Positions 16,121-24,230 of a DNA stretch of 64,000 nucleotides are shown here, in pieces; the stretch's first letter is position 1; each line of letters starts with the position of its first letter. Position numbers and translations under genes: made by a program. The notes beneath the pieces were generated by a model that ran no database searches, was not told the origin of the DNA, and was given only the letters and a program-made list of their open reading frames with translations. Origin of the DNA: Actinokineospora iranica. GTDB taxonomy: Bacteria; Actinomycetota; Actinomycetes; Mycobacteriales; Pseudonocardiaceae. Location: NCBI RefSeq assembly GCF_900101685.1, contig NZ_FMZZ01000016.1, forward strand, positions 1-64,000, in the 5' to 3' direction.

Positions 16121-16792
16121 ATGGGAACGCTCACCGTCGTCATCGCCGACGACCAGCCCCTGATGCGGACCGGGTTCCGCCTGATCCTGGAAGCCGAGCC
16201 CGACATCGAGGTCGTCGCAGAAGCAGGCGACGGGGAAGAGGCGGTCGCCCTGGCCAGGCAGCACCGCCCGGACATCGTCCTCATGGACGTGCGGATGCCC
16301 AAAATGGACGGCATAGCCGCCACCCGCGCCCTGGCGGGCCCCGGCGTCGTGGACGCCGTCCCAGTCCTCATCCTCACCACCTTCGACCTGGACGAGTACG
16401 TCTTCGGCGCCCTCCGCGCAGGCGCCAGCGGCTTCCTCCTCAAAGACGTCCCCTGCGAACGCCTCATCGACGGAGTCCGAATCGTCGCGGCGGGCGACGC
16501 CCTCCTGGCCCCCGCCGTCACCCGCCGCCTGATCCGCGAGTTCACCCGCCACTCACCCGCCAACATCCGCCCGGAAGCGATAGCCACCCTCACCCCCCGC
16601 GAACGAGAAGTCCTGGAACTGATCGCCCGGGGCCTCTCCAACGCGGAAATAGCCGACGACCTCTTCCTGGGCGCCACCACCGTCAAAACCCACGTAGGCC
16701 GAGTCCTGATGAAACTAGGCCTACGGGACCGCGTCCAAGCGGTCGTCTTCGCCTACGAACAGGGCTTGGTCAGCCCCGGCTCCTTCTCCTGA
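16121..16792 (+). CDS. Two-component response regulator, NarL/FixJ family
   Basis: This 223-residue regulator has an N-terminal receiver (acidic pair ADDQ, phosphoacceptor Asp in VLMDVRMPKMDG, TTF, and the conserved lysine in FLLKD). The C-terminal LuxR-type helix-turn-helix begins LTPREREVLELIARGLSN and has TVKTHVGRVLMKLGL. It is the cognate partner of the kinase just upstream. Target genes are not evident, because the following gene is convergent. Confidence 0.94.
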   Translation: MGTLTVVIADDQPLMRTGFRLILEAEPDIEVVAEAGDGEEAVALARQHRPDIVLMDVRMPKMDGIAATRALAGPGVVDAVPVLILTTFDLDEYVFGALRAGASGFLLKDVPCERLIDGVRIVAAGDALLAPAVTRRLIREFTRHSPANIRPEAIATLTPREREVLELIARGLSNAEIADDLFLGATTVKTHVGRVLMKLGLRDRVQAVVFAYEQGLVSPGSFS

Positions 16793-16846
16793 CCCCATCG
16801 AGCGAACAACGCAACCAGACCCCGCGGAAGCCAGCCCCCAGCCGAC

Positions 16847-18382
16847 TCACCCCAGATCGAGATCCCGCTCCACAGCGGCCAACTCTTCAGGCGTCCCCTG
16901 CACCTTAGGCCCGGTGAACCACTTCCGCGCCGACACCGCCCACCACAGCCCCGCACCCCCGAGAACCACCAAGAACGCGACCGGCGCGTAATTGAACGTC
17001 TCCCAAGTCACCGGATAAACCTGCGGCAGCATGAACAGCACGAAGATGAACACCACCCACCCGGTGGCCACGATCCCGATCGCCCGCCCCCACCGCCCCA
17101 GATGCCAGGGCCCGCGCTCGAAGTCCGCTCCCTTGCGCACCCGCAGGTAAACCGGAATCACATACGCCGTGTAGAGCCCCACCACAGCGATCGACGTGAC
17201 CGCCGTGTACGCCGTCGCGCTCCACAGATACGGCACGGCAAGCAGAAACGCCCCCACCGCCGCCAGCCACACCGAGTTCGTCGGCGTCCGGGTGCGCTTG
17301 TTGATCCGGTGCCAGAATCCGGACCCGGGAATCGCGCCGTCCCGGGCGAAGGCGTAGATCATCCGAGAGTTCCCGGTGACCGCAGCCATCCCGCAGAACA
17401 ACTGCGCGCCGACGCAGATCAGCAGCAGCAGTTTGCCGATGGTCACGCCTGCCGCGTCGATGAAGACCTGGGCCGGAGGCACACCGGTCGCCGAGCCCAC
17501 CGCGCCGTCATAATCCTGGATGGCGAAGGTGAGTCCGATCAGCAGCACCCACCCGGCGGCCAGGGACACCAGGATCGAGTTGACGATCCCGCGCGGGCCC
17601 GCCACCGCCGCGCCGCGGGTCTCCTCGGTCATGTGGGCGGAAGCGTCGTAGCCGGTCAGCGTGTACTGGGCGAGCAGGAGCCCAAGCAGGAACACGTACA
17701 CCGGTGAGGCCCAGCCCGTGTTGTTGACGAACTCCCCGAACACGAACGACGCGTCTTGGTGGTTGTCCGGCACGACGATCAGCACGCCGACGATCACCAG
17801 CACGCCCGCCAGGTGCCACCACACGCTGACGCTGTTGAGGACCGCGACGACTCTCACGCCGAAGGTGTTCAGCAGGCCGTGCGCGGCGAGGATGACCGCG
17901 AGCAGGGTGATCGTGTGCGCTGGGGTGGCGGCGAAGCCGAACTGGAGGTCGAGGAACGCGTTGAGGAACAGCGCCGCGCCGAAGTCGACGCCCGCGGTGA
18001 CCGCGATCTGGCCGATGAGGTTGAACCAGCCGGTGAACCACGACCACGCGGGCCCGTTGCGCGGGGCGAGTTTCGCCGCCCAGTAGTACAGACCGCCCGC
18101 GGTGGGGTAGCTGGAGCAGACCTCGGCCATGCCCAGCCCCACCAGGACCACGAAGAACCCGACCAGCGGCCAGCCCCAGATCATCGCGACCGGCCCGCCG
18201 GTCCTCATGCCGAACCCGTAGAGGGTCAGGCAGCCGGACAGGATCGAGATGATGGTGAACGACACCGCGAAGTTGTTGAAGCCCGACATCGAGCGGCGCA
18301 GTTCCTGGGCGTATCCCAGCCGGTGCAGCCTGGTCTCGTCATCGTCCTCGTCAGCCGGGCGGGCGGGGGCGATGTCGGCCAT
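16847..18382 (-). CDS. APC family amino acid / amine permease
   Basis: This inner-membrane transporter has 511 residues and about 12 hydrophobic segments. The N-terminus, RLHRLGYAQELRRSMSGFNNFAVSF, is the signature of the amino-acid/GABA/choline subgroup of the APC superfamily. GLGMAEVCSSYPTAGGLYYWAA and LTGYDASAHMTEET are further family blocks. It probably imports an amine, GABA or amino acid by cation or proton symport. It is divergent from the glutamine-synthetase-like gene, whose product family modifies amines, so it probably supplies that pathway. The ATG at 18382 has GGGAGTGAAG upstream. Confidence 0.9.
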   Translation of the reverse strand: MADIAPARPADEDDDETRLHRLGYAQELRRSMSGFNNFAVSFTIISILSGCLTLYGFGMRTGGPVAMIWGWPLVGFFVVLVGLGMAEVCSSYPTAGGLYYWAAKLAPRNGPAWSWFTGWFNLIGQIAVTAGVDFGAALFLNAFLDLQFGFAATPAHTITLLAVILAAHGLLNTFGVRVVAVLNSVSVWWHLAGVLVIVGVLIVVPDNHQDASFVFGEFVNNTGWASPVYVFLLGLLLAQYTLTGYDASAHMTEETRGAAVAGPRGIVNSILVSLAAGWVLLIGLTFAIQDYDGAVGSATGVPPAQVFIDAAGVTIGKLLLLICVGAQLFCGMAAVTGNSRMIYAFARDGAIPGSGFWHRINKRTRTPTNSVWLAAVGAFLLAVPYLWSATAYTAVTSIAVVGLYTAYVIPVYLRVRKGADFERGPWHLGRWGRAIGIVATGWVVFIFVLFMLPQVYPVTWETFNYAPVAFLVVLGGAGLWWAVSARKWFTGPKVQGTPEELAAVERDLDLG

Positions 18383-18393
18383 CTTCACTCCCC

Positions 18394-18415
18394 AATGGAT
18401 CGCGGGTGGTCCATT
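18394..18415. promoter_or_regulatory. Candidate operator in permease/ligase divergent promoter
   Basis: The six-base arms aatgga (18394-18399) and tccatt (18410-18415) form a perfect inverted repeat. They lie just upstream of the permease start, inside the 204-base divergent region. The FadR-type regulator of this cluster (23367-24113) is a plausible binder. This is inference only. Confidence 0.3.
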
Positions 18416-18586
18416 ACCGGAAGATCCAGTGTGCGGTCGCTTGTTCTCGTGGTCAAGGTCCGGAAGAGGTAACGAACCGAACAGGGGATCGCGCCGGGGA
18501 AGTGGTTGCGCCAGTGTCCGGACGCTGCCAGCATTCGAGTGACACCGCATCAATGGAGCGAAGCTGAACCTTTGGGGGCCCGGCTG

Positions 18587-19966
18587 ATGCGCGACACCGA
18601 CCGACCGCGCGACGAGGGCCTGATCTCGGTGGCCCGGCTGCGCGAGCTGGTGGCCGCGGGCGCCGTCGACACCGTGCTGGTCGCGATGACCGACATGCAG
18701 GGCCGGTTGCAGGGCAAGCGGTGCGCGGCGCGGTACTTCCTCAACGAGGTCGTCGACCACGCCACCGAGGCGTGCGACTACCTGCTCGCCGTCGACGTCG
18801 AGATGAACACCGTCGACGGCTACCGCACCTCGTCCTGGGACAGCGGCTACGGCGACTTGGTGCTGCGCCCCGACCTGGACACGCTGCGCCTGCTGCCCTG
18901 GCACGAGGGCACCGCGCTGGTCCTCGCCGACGTCGAGCTGGTCACCGGCGGCCCGGTTACGGTCTCCCCGCGCCAGGTGCTGCGCCGCCAGCTCGACCGG
19001 CTCGCCGAGCACGGCCTGACCGCGTTCGTGGGCACGGAGCTGGAGTTCCTCGTCTTCGACGACACCTACGAGCAGGCGTGGGACCGCGGCTACCGCGACC
19101 TGAGGCCCGCGAACCAGTACAACGTGGACTACTCGCTGCTGGGCACCGGCCGCGTCGAGCCGCTGCTGCGCGCCATCCGCACCGGCATGGCGGGCGCGGG
19201 CCTGTACGTCGAGTCGGCCAAGGGCGAGTGCAACCCTGGCCAGCACGAGATCGCGTTCCGCTTCGCCGACGCGCTCACCACCTGCGACAACCACGGCGTC
19301 TACAAGACCGGCGCCAAGGAGATCGCGGCCAAGCACGGGCGCAGCCTGACGTTCATGGCGAAGTACAACGAGCGCGAGGGCAACTCCTGCCACATCCACA
19401 TCAGCCTGCGCGACACCGAGGGCAGGCCCGCCCTCGCCGGTGACCGGCCGGGCGGGTTCTCCCCGCTGATGTCGAAGTTCCTCGCCGGTCAACTCGCCTG
19501 CCTGCGCGAGCTGACCTACTTCTTCGCCCCGAACGTCAACTCCTACAAGCGCTTCGCCCCCGGCTCGTTCGCCCCGACCGCGGTGGCCTGGGGCGTGGAC
19601 AATCGCACCTGCGCCCTGCGCGTCGTGGGCCACGGCCCCTCGCTGCGGGTGGAGAACCGGGTGCCCGGCGGCGACGTCAACCAGTACCTCGCGGTCGCCG
19701 CGCTGATCGCCGCGGGCCTGCACGGCATCGAGAACGAGCTGCCGCTGGAGCCGCCGTTCACCGGAAACGCCTACAACTCCCAGAAGCCGCGCGTCCCCAC
19801 CACCCTGCGCGAGGCCGCCGACCTGCTCGCCGAGAGCGCCGTCGCCCGCGCGGCGTTCGGCGCGGACGTCGTCGAGCACTACGGCAACGCCGCGCGGGTG
19901 GAACAGGCCGCCTTCGACGCGGCCGTCACCGACTGGGAGCGCGTGCGTGGCTTCGAACGCCTCTGA
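18587..19966 (+). CDS. Glutamine synthetase-like gamma-glutamylamine ligase
   Basis: This 459-residue protein has the full glutamine synthetase fold: an N-terminal beta-grasp domain and a catalytic domain. Motifs include GTELEFLVFDD, AKGECNPGQHEIAFRFADA, KYNEREGNSCHIHISL and a C-terminal NRTCALRVVG...RVENRVPGGDVNQYL. It belongs to the GlnA3/GlnA4/PuuA-like group, whose members join glutamate to polyamines or ethanolamine rather than ammonia. The neighbours support that: a permease, a C26 amidohydrolase and an aldehyde dehydrogenase. The exact amine cannot be read. ATG 18587 (MRDTDRP) is chosen, and the frame from 18506 adds an unconserved tail. The next gene overlaps by 20 bases. Confidence 0.88.
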   Translation: MRDTDRPRDEGLISVARLRELVAAGAVDTVLVAMTDMQGRLQGKRCAARYFLNEVVDHATEACDYLLAVDVEMNTVDGYRTSSWDSGYGDLVLRPDLDTLRLLPWHEGTALVLADVELVTGGPVTVSPRQVLRRQLDRLAEHGLTAFVGTELEFLVFDDTYEQAWDRGYRDLRPANQYNVDYSLLGTGRVEPLLRAIRTGMAGAGLYVESAKGECNPGQHEIAFRFADALTTCDNHGVYKTGAKEIAAKHGRSLTFMAKYNEREGNSCHIHISLRDTEGRPALAGDRPGGFSPLMSKFLAGQLACLRELTYFFAPNVNSYKRFAPGSFAPTAVAWGVDNRTCALRVVGHGPSLRVENRVPGGDVNQYLAVAALIAAGLHGIENELPLEPPFTGNAYNSQKPRVPTTLREAADLLAESAVARAAFGADVVEHYGNAARVEQAAFDAAVTDWERVRGFERL

Positions 19967-20678
19967 CCGGCCCCCCGTCATCGGGGTCACCACATACCTG
20001 GAGCACTCGACCTTCGGCATCTGGGAAGCCGAAGCCGCCGTCCTGCACCGGGTTTACGTCGACTCCGTGTGCGCGGCGGGCGGCAACGCGGTCCTCCTGC
20101 CCCCCATCGGCGACTGGCGCGCCGACACCGTCGACTGGCTCGACGGCCTGGTCCTCGCGGGCGGCGCCGACATCGACCCCCGCCGCTACGGCCAGGAACC
20201 CCACCCCACCACCGGCACCCCGCAACCCACCCGCGACGCGGCCGAGTTCGCCCTGCTCGACGCGGCCATCCGGCTTGACCTGCCGCTGCTGGCGGTGTGC
20301 CGGGGAATGCAGGTGCTCAACATCGCCCGGGGCGGCACGCTGCACCAGCACACCCCCGAGGTCGTCGGAAACACCGACCACCAGCCGGAAGTGGCCCGCT
20401 TCGGCAAGACGGAACTGTCGATCCGCCCCGCTTCGACGTTGGCGACGATCTTGGGTTCGTCCGCTCAGACGCACTGCCACCATCACCAGTCGATCGACCG
20501 GCTCGGGGCCGGTCTGACGGTGGCCGCGACCGCGCCGGACGGCACTATTGAGGCGGTCGAGCTTCCTGCCGCCACTTTTGTTCTGGGCGTCCAGTCGCAT
20601 CCGGAGCAGGACCCGGCTGATGTGCGGTTGTTCGCCGCCTTGGTTCAGGCCGCGTGCCGCCGCAGGCAACGGTCATGA
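19947..20678 (+). CDS. Gamma-glutamyl-amine hydrolase (class I GATase-like, PuuD family)
   Basis: This 243-residue peptidase C26-type amidohydrolase has the nucleophile cysteine in AVCRGMQVLNI. The GGADIDPRRYGQEP loop and GVQSHPEQD (catalytic His-Glu) complete the triad. PuuD-type enzymes hydrolyse gamma-glutamyl-GABA or similar amides to release glutamate and the product acid. It starts with GTG at 19947 inside the ligase gene, 20 bases before that gene's stop, so the two are translationally coupled. Together ligase and hydrolase bracket a glutamylated-intermediate pathway. Confidence 0.9.
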   Translation: MASNASDRPPVIGVTTYLEHSTFGIWEAEAAVLHRVYVDSVCAAGGNAVLLPPIGDWRADTVDWLDGLVLAGGADIDPRRYGQEPHPTTGTPQPTRDAAEFALLDAAIRLDLPLLAVCRGMQVLNIARGGTLHQHTPEVVGNTDHQPEVARFGKTELSIRPASTLATILGSSAQTHCHHHQSIDRLGAGLTVAATAPDGTIEAVELPAATFVLGVQSHPEQDPADVRLFAALVQAACRRRQRS

Positions 20679-21224
20679 ACGGGGCGGCCTGCGTTCGGGC
20701 TGGCGTGGCCGCGTTCGGTGGTCTGCTCGATAGCGACTCTCCTGGGGCTGTTGGGATCTTCCTTCACCCCCAAAGAAACCACTCCACCCCATCGAGCACC
20801 TGGCAGCTTCGGGTGCGGCTGGCAGGAGGACGGGTGTCCTGCTCCGCTCCCGTCGAGCACCTGGCAGGGCCGGGCACGGCTTTGTGCGGGGCGGGTGTCC
20901 CGCGAGCAGGGGTGGTCGGGCAGGCAGGCTTGGCGAGCCCGCGTGCGGCCTGCTCGTCCACTTCGTCATCCGTGCGGCTGCCAAGCAAGCCGCACCACCA
21001 CGATCATCGCCGCGCACCGGCACGGGATCACAGCATCACTCGGCCACCACCTTTCTTGGGACTCATCCACCACAACGACAAGACGACCGCGCCCTGGGCC
21101 GGGGCACTGCTCCAGTCTGTCAGGTGTTCGGGCCGGTGGGAGGGGTTGTCGGAACCTGTGGACAACTTCGGCGCATGTGGACAGACGGCTTGACGGATTC
21201 GAGGGGCGCTAGGGAAGGAGAGCG
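20679..21224. other. 546-base gap inside the amine catabolic cluster
   Basis: No gene is supported on either strand. Open frames here lack family features and codon bias. A short tcgagcacctggcag motif occurs twice (about 20796 and 20853). A tgtggacaa motif, one base from a DnaA box, lies near 21160 just upstream of the aldehyde dehydrogenase. The gap implies that the dehydrogenase onward has its own promoter. Confidence 0.45.
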
Positions 21225-22586
21225 GTGAGCAGTCTCGAGATCATCAATCCGGCCACTGAAGAGGTGGTGGATACCGTTGCCCTGGCGACGGTTGACGAGA
21301 CCGATGCCGCCATCGCCCGGGCGTATGCCGCGTTGCCCGGGTGGCGGGCGGTGGCGCCGGGGGATCGGGCGCGGTTGTTGCGGCGGTTCGCTGATGCCGT
21401 TGACGGGGATCTGGAGAATCTGGCGCGGTTGGAGGTGGCGAACTCCGGGCACACCATCGGGAACGCGCGGTGGGAGGCGGGGAATGTCCGTGATGTCCTG
21501 CATTACTTCGCCGGGATGCCGGAGCGGTTGTTCGGCAGGCAGATTCCGGTGCCGGGCGGGGTGAACGTCACCTTCCACGAGCCGCTGGGCGTGGTCGGGG
21601 TGATCGTGCCGTGGAACTTTCCGATGCCGATCGCGGGGTGGGGGTTCGCGCCCGCGCTTGCCGGTGGGAACACCGTTGTACTCAAGCCCGCTGAGCTCAC
21701 TCCGCTTACCGCGTTGCGGTTGGCCGAATTGGCTAAGCAGGCCGGTATTCCTGAGGACGTCTTCCAGGTGTTGCCCGGCCGGGGGCCGGTGGTGGGGGAG
21801 CGGTTTGTGACGCACCCGTTGGTGCGCAAGGTCGTGTTCACCGGGTCCACTGAGGTCGGTAAGCAGATCATGGCCGGGTGCGCCGACCAGGTGAAGCGGG
21901 TGACGCTCGAACTCGGTGGCAACAACGCCAATATCGTCTTCGCCGACGCCGACCTCGCGAAGGCCGCCGCGAAGGCGCCCGCCGCCGTGTTCGACAACGC
22001 GGGGCAGGATTGCTGCGCGCGGTCGCGCGTCCTTGTCCAGCGTCCGGTTTACGACCGGTTCATGGAGTTGTTCGAGCAGGCCGTTCGGCAGGTCGTGGTC
22101 GGCGCCCCGGGCGACGAGGCCACCGAGATGGGGCCGCTGATCTCGGCGGCTCACCGTGACCGGGTGGCGTCCTATATAGACGGTGCGCCGGTCGCTTTCC
22201 GTGGTGGCGCGCCGGAAGGGCCGGGGTTCTGGTTCCCGCCCACCGTGCTCGGTCCGGTCGCGACCGACCACAGGGCGGTCACCGACGAGGTGTTCGGGCC
22301 GGTGGTGGCCGTGCTGCCCTTCGACGACGAGGCCGAGGCCGTGCGGCTGGCCAACGACACCGAATACGGGCTGTCCGGCTCCATCTGGACCCGCGACGTC
22401 GGCCGGGCGCTGCGGGTGGCCCGGGGCGTCGACGCGGGCAACCTGTCGATCAACTCGAACTCGTCGGTCCGCTACTGGGCGCCCTTCGGCGGCTTCAAGC
22501 AGTCCGGTCTCGGGCGTGAGCTTGGGCCGGACGCGGTCGCGGCGTTCACCGACGTCAAGAACGTCTTCATCGACACAGACGACTAG
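21225..22586 (+). CDS. Aldehyde dehydrogenase family protein
   Basis: This 453-residue NAD(P)-dependent aldehyde dehydrogenase has a cofactor-binding block, PWNFPMPIAGWGFAPALAGG, and KPAELTPLTA. FTGSTEVG and VTLELGGNNANIVF carry the general-base glutamate. The nucleophile cysteine is in AGQDCCARSR, and EVFGPVVAVLPF follows. It oxidises an aldehyde to an acid. In this context the aldehyde is probably one released from an amine or its gamma-glutamyl derivative (PuuC-like role). The GTG at 21225 follows GGAAGGAG. A tandem 18-base duplication contains its stop codon, and the SDR gene follows 29 bases later. Confidence 0.92.
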   Translation: MSSLEIINPATEEVVDTVALATVDETDAAIARAYAALPGWRAVAPGDRARLLRRFADAVDGDLENLARLEVANSGHTIGNARWEAGNVRDVLHYFAGMPERLFGRQIPVPGGVNVTFHEPLGVVGVIVPWNFPMPIAGWGFAPALAGGNTVVLKPAELTPLTALRLAELAKQAGIPEDVFQVLPGRGPVVGERFVTHPLVRKVVFTGSTEVGKQIMAGCADQVKRVTLELGGNNANIVFADADLAKAAAKAPAAVFDNAGQDCCARSRVLVQRPVYDRFMELFEQAVRQVVVGAPGDEATEMGPLISAAHRDRVASYIDGAPVAFRGGAPEGPGFWFPPTVLGPVATDHRAVTDEVFGPVVAVLPFDDEAEAVRLANDTEYGLSGSIWTRDVGRALRVARGVDAGNLSINSNSSVRYWAPFGGFKQSGLGRELGPDAVAAFTDVKNVFIDTDD

Positions 22587-22604
22587 ATCGACACAGACGA
22601 CTAG
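22569..22604 (+). repeat. 18-bp tandem duplication across a stop codon
   Basis: The 18-base unit atcgacacagacgactag occurs twice in succession (22569-22586 and 22587-22604). The first copy encodes the last residues and stop of the aldehyde dehydrogenase, and the second is intergenic. It ends next to the ribosome site of the SDR gene. Confidence 0.95.
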
Positions 22605-22615
22605 GAGGACTGGAG

Positions 22616-23383
22616 ATGGCCAAGCGTCTCGACGGCCGCGTCGCCGTCATCACCGGCGGGGCCAGCGGCATCGGGCTCGCCTCGGCCCGCAGGCTCGCCG
22701 CCGAGGGCGCGCGGGTCGTGATCGGCGACGTCGACCCCGACGGCGGGAAAGCCGCCGCCGACGAGGTCGACGGGCTGTTCGTGCGGGTCGACGTCACCAG
22801 CGAAACCGAGGTCGAGGCCCTGTTCCAGGCCGCCGTCGACACCTACGGCTCGCTCGACGTCGCGTTCAACAACGCGGGCATCTCCCCGCCCGAGGACGAC
22901 TCGATCCTCACCACCGGGCTCGACGCCTGGCTGCGCGTGCAGGAGGTCAACCTGACCTCGGTGTACCTGTGCTGCAAGCACGCCATCGGCCACATGCGCC
23001 GCCAGGGCCGCGGCTCGGTGATCAACACCGCCTCGTTCGTCGCGGTCATGGGCGCGGCCACCTCGCAGATCTCCTACACCGCGTCCAAGGGCGGCGTGCT
23101 GGCGATGAGCCGCGAGCTGGGCGTGCAGTTCGCCCGCGAGGGCATCCGGGTCAACGCCCTGTGCCCCGGCCCGGTGAACACCCCGCTGCTGCGCGAGCTG
23201 TTCGCCAAGGACCCCGAGCGGGCCGCGCGGCGGCTCGTGCACATCCCGATCGGCCGATTCGCCGAGCCGGAGGAGATCGCCGCCGCGGTCGCGTTCCTGG
23301 CCAGCGACGACTCCTCGTTCATGACCGCGTCGTCGTTCCTGGTCGACGGCGGCATCTCCGGCGCGTATGTCACTCCCCTCTGA
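22616..23383 (+). CDS. SDR family oxidoreductase (3-oxoacyl-reductase-like)
   Basis: This 255-residue classical SDR has ITGGASGIGLA, the NNAGIS motif, a serine in NTASFVA and the catalytic YTASKGG. The end is GRFAEPEEIAAAVAFLAS with LVDGG. It probably acts on a hydroxy or keto intermediate in the same catabolic route as the aldehyde dehydrogenase, but the substrate is not determinable. The ATG at 22616 has AGGAGGACTGGAG before it. The regulator gene overlaps its end by 17 bases. Confidence 0.9.
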   Translation: MAKRLDGRVAVITGGASGIGLASARRLAAEGARVVIGDVDPDGGKAAADEVDGLFVRVDVTSETEVEALFQAAVDTYGSLDVAFNNAGISPPEDDSILTTGLDAWLRVQEVNLTSVYLCCKHAIGHMRRQGRGSVINTASFVAVMGAATSQISYTASKGGVLAMSRELGVQFAREGIRVNALCPGPVNTPLLRELFAKDPERAARRLVHIPIGRFAEPEEIAAAVAFLASDDSSFMTASSFLVDGGISGAYVTPL

Positions 23384-24113
23384 TCCCGATTCCGGTCGCG
23401 GGCTGGACGACGTGCTCGCGGACGCGCTGTTCCGCCCGGTCCGCACGGGCAACGCGTTCGAGGAGACGATGGAGCGGATGCTCGCCGCCATCCGCCTCGG
23501 CGTCGTCCCGCCCGGCGGGCGGCTGCCCCCGGAGCGCGAGCTGTCCGCGCGGCTGGGCGTCAGCCGGGTCACCCTGCGCGAGGCGCTGCGGGCCCTGCAG
23601 GAGTCCGGCCACGTCGAGTCCCGCCGGGGCCGCTACGGCGGCACGTTCGTCCGCTCCGTCCCACCGCCCCGGGGCGCGGCCGACCCGCTCCCGGCCCCGC
23701 CGGGGGAGTTGGAGGACGCGCTGACCCTGCGGTTCGTCCTGGAGACCGGCGCGGCCGAGACCGCGGCGGCGCGGGCGCTGACCCCTGAGGTCCGCAGGCA
23801 CCTGCGCGCCCGCCTGGCCGACTGCGCCCGCGCGGACCTGGCCGACTACCGCCGCACCGACTCGCGCCTGCACCTGGCGATAGCCGAGGCCACCGCCGCC
23901 CCGTCGCTGACCGGAGCCGTCGCCGACGTGCGCACCCGCGTCAACGCCCTGCTGGACGCGATCCCGCTGATCCCGCCCAACATCGAGCACTCCGACGAGC
24001 AACACCGGATCATCGTGGACGCTATCCTCGACGGCGACCCGCCCGCCGCGCGCCGGGCCATGGCCGAGCACCTCGCGGGCACGGCATCGCTGCTGCGCGG
24101 CTTCCTCGCCTGA
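23367..24113 (+). CDS. FadR/GntR family transcriptional regulator
   Basis: This 248-residue regulator has an N-terminal GntR winged helix (GVVPPGGRLPPERELSARLG, then VSRVTLREALRAL). The C-terminal FCD all-helical ligand domain has the metal-coordinating pattern RRTDSRLHLAIAEA and later histidines in HSDEQHRIIVDAI and MAEHL. FCD regulators usually repress catabolic genes until a carboxylate substrate binds. The gene is translationally coupled to the upstream SDR (17-base overlap) and is probably the repressor of this amine/aldehyde cluster. Confidence 0.9.
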   Translation: MSLPSDPDSGRGLDDVLADALFRPVRTGNAFEETMERMLAAIRLGVVPPGGRLPPERELSARLGVSRVTLREALRALQESGHVESRRGRYGGTFVRSVPPPRGAADPLPAPPGELEDALTLRFVLETGAAETAAARALTPEVRRHLRARLADCARADLADYRRTDSRLHLAIAEATAAPSLTGAVADVRTRVNALLDAIPLIPPNIEHSDEQHRIIVDAILDGDPPAARRAMAEHLAGTASLLRGFLA

Positions 24114-24230
24114 GGGACGGGCGGTGACCAGCGCTGTGGGTGAGCAGCGCTGTGGGCTGTGCCGGATTGACGCCCTCCGAACGGCGGGTTGACCTATCGT
24201 GATGCCATAGGACGACGAGGGGGTGAGCAC

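Noticed and set aside
20679-21224. Possible missing gene inside the amine cluster
   Set aside because: No frame on either strand shows a family motif, good codon bias or a ribosome site. Left as intergenic.
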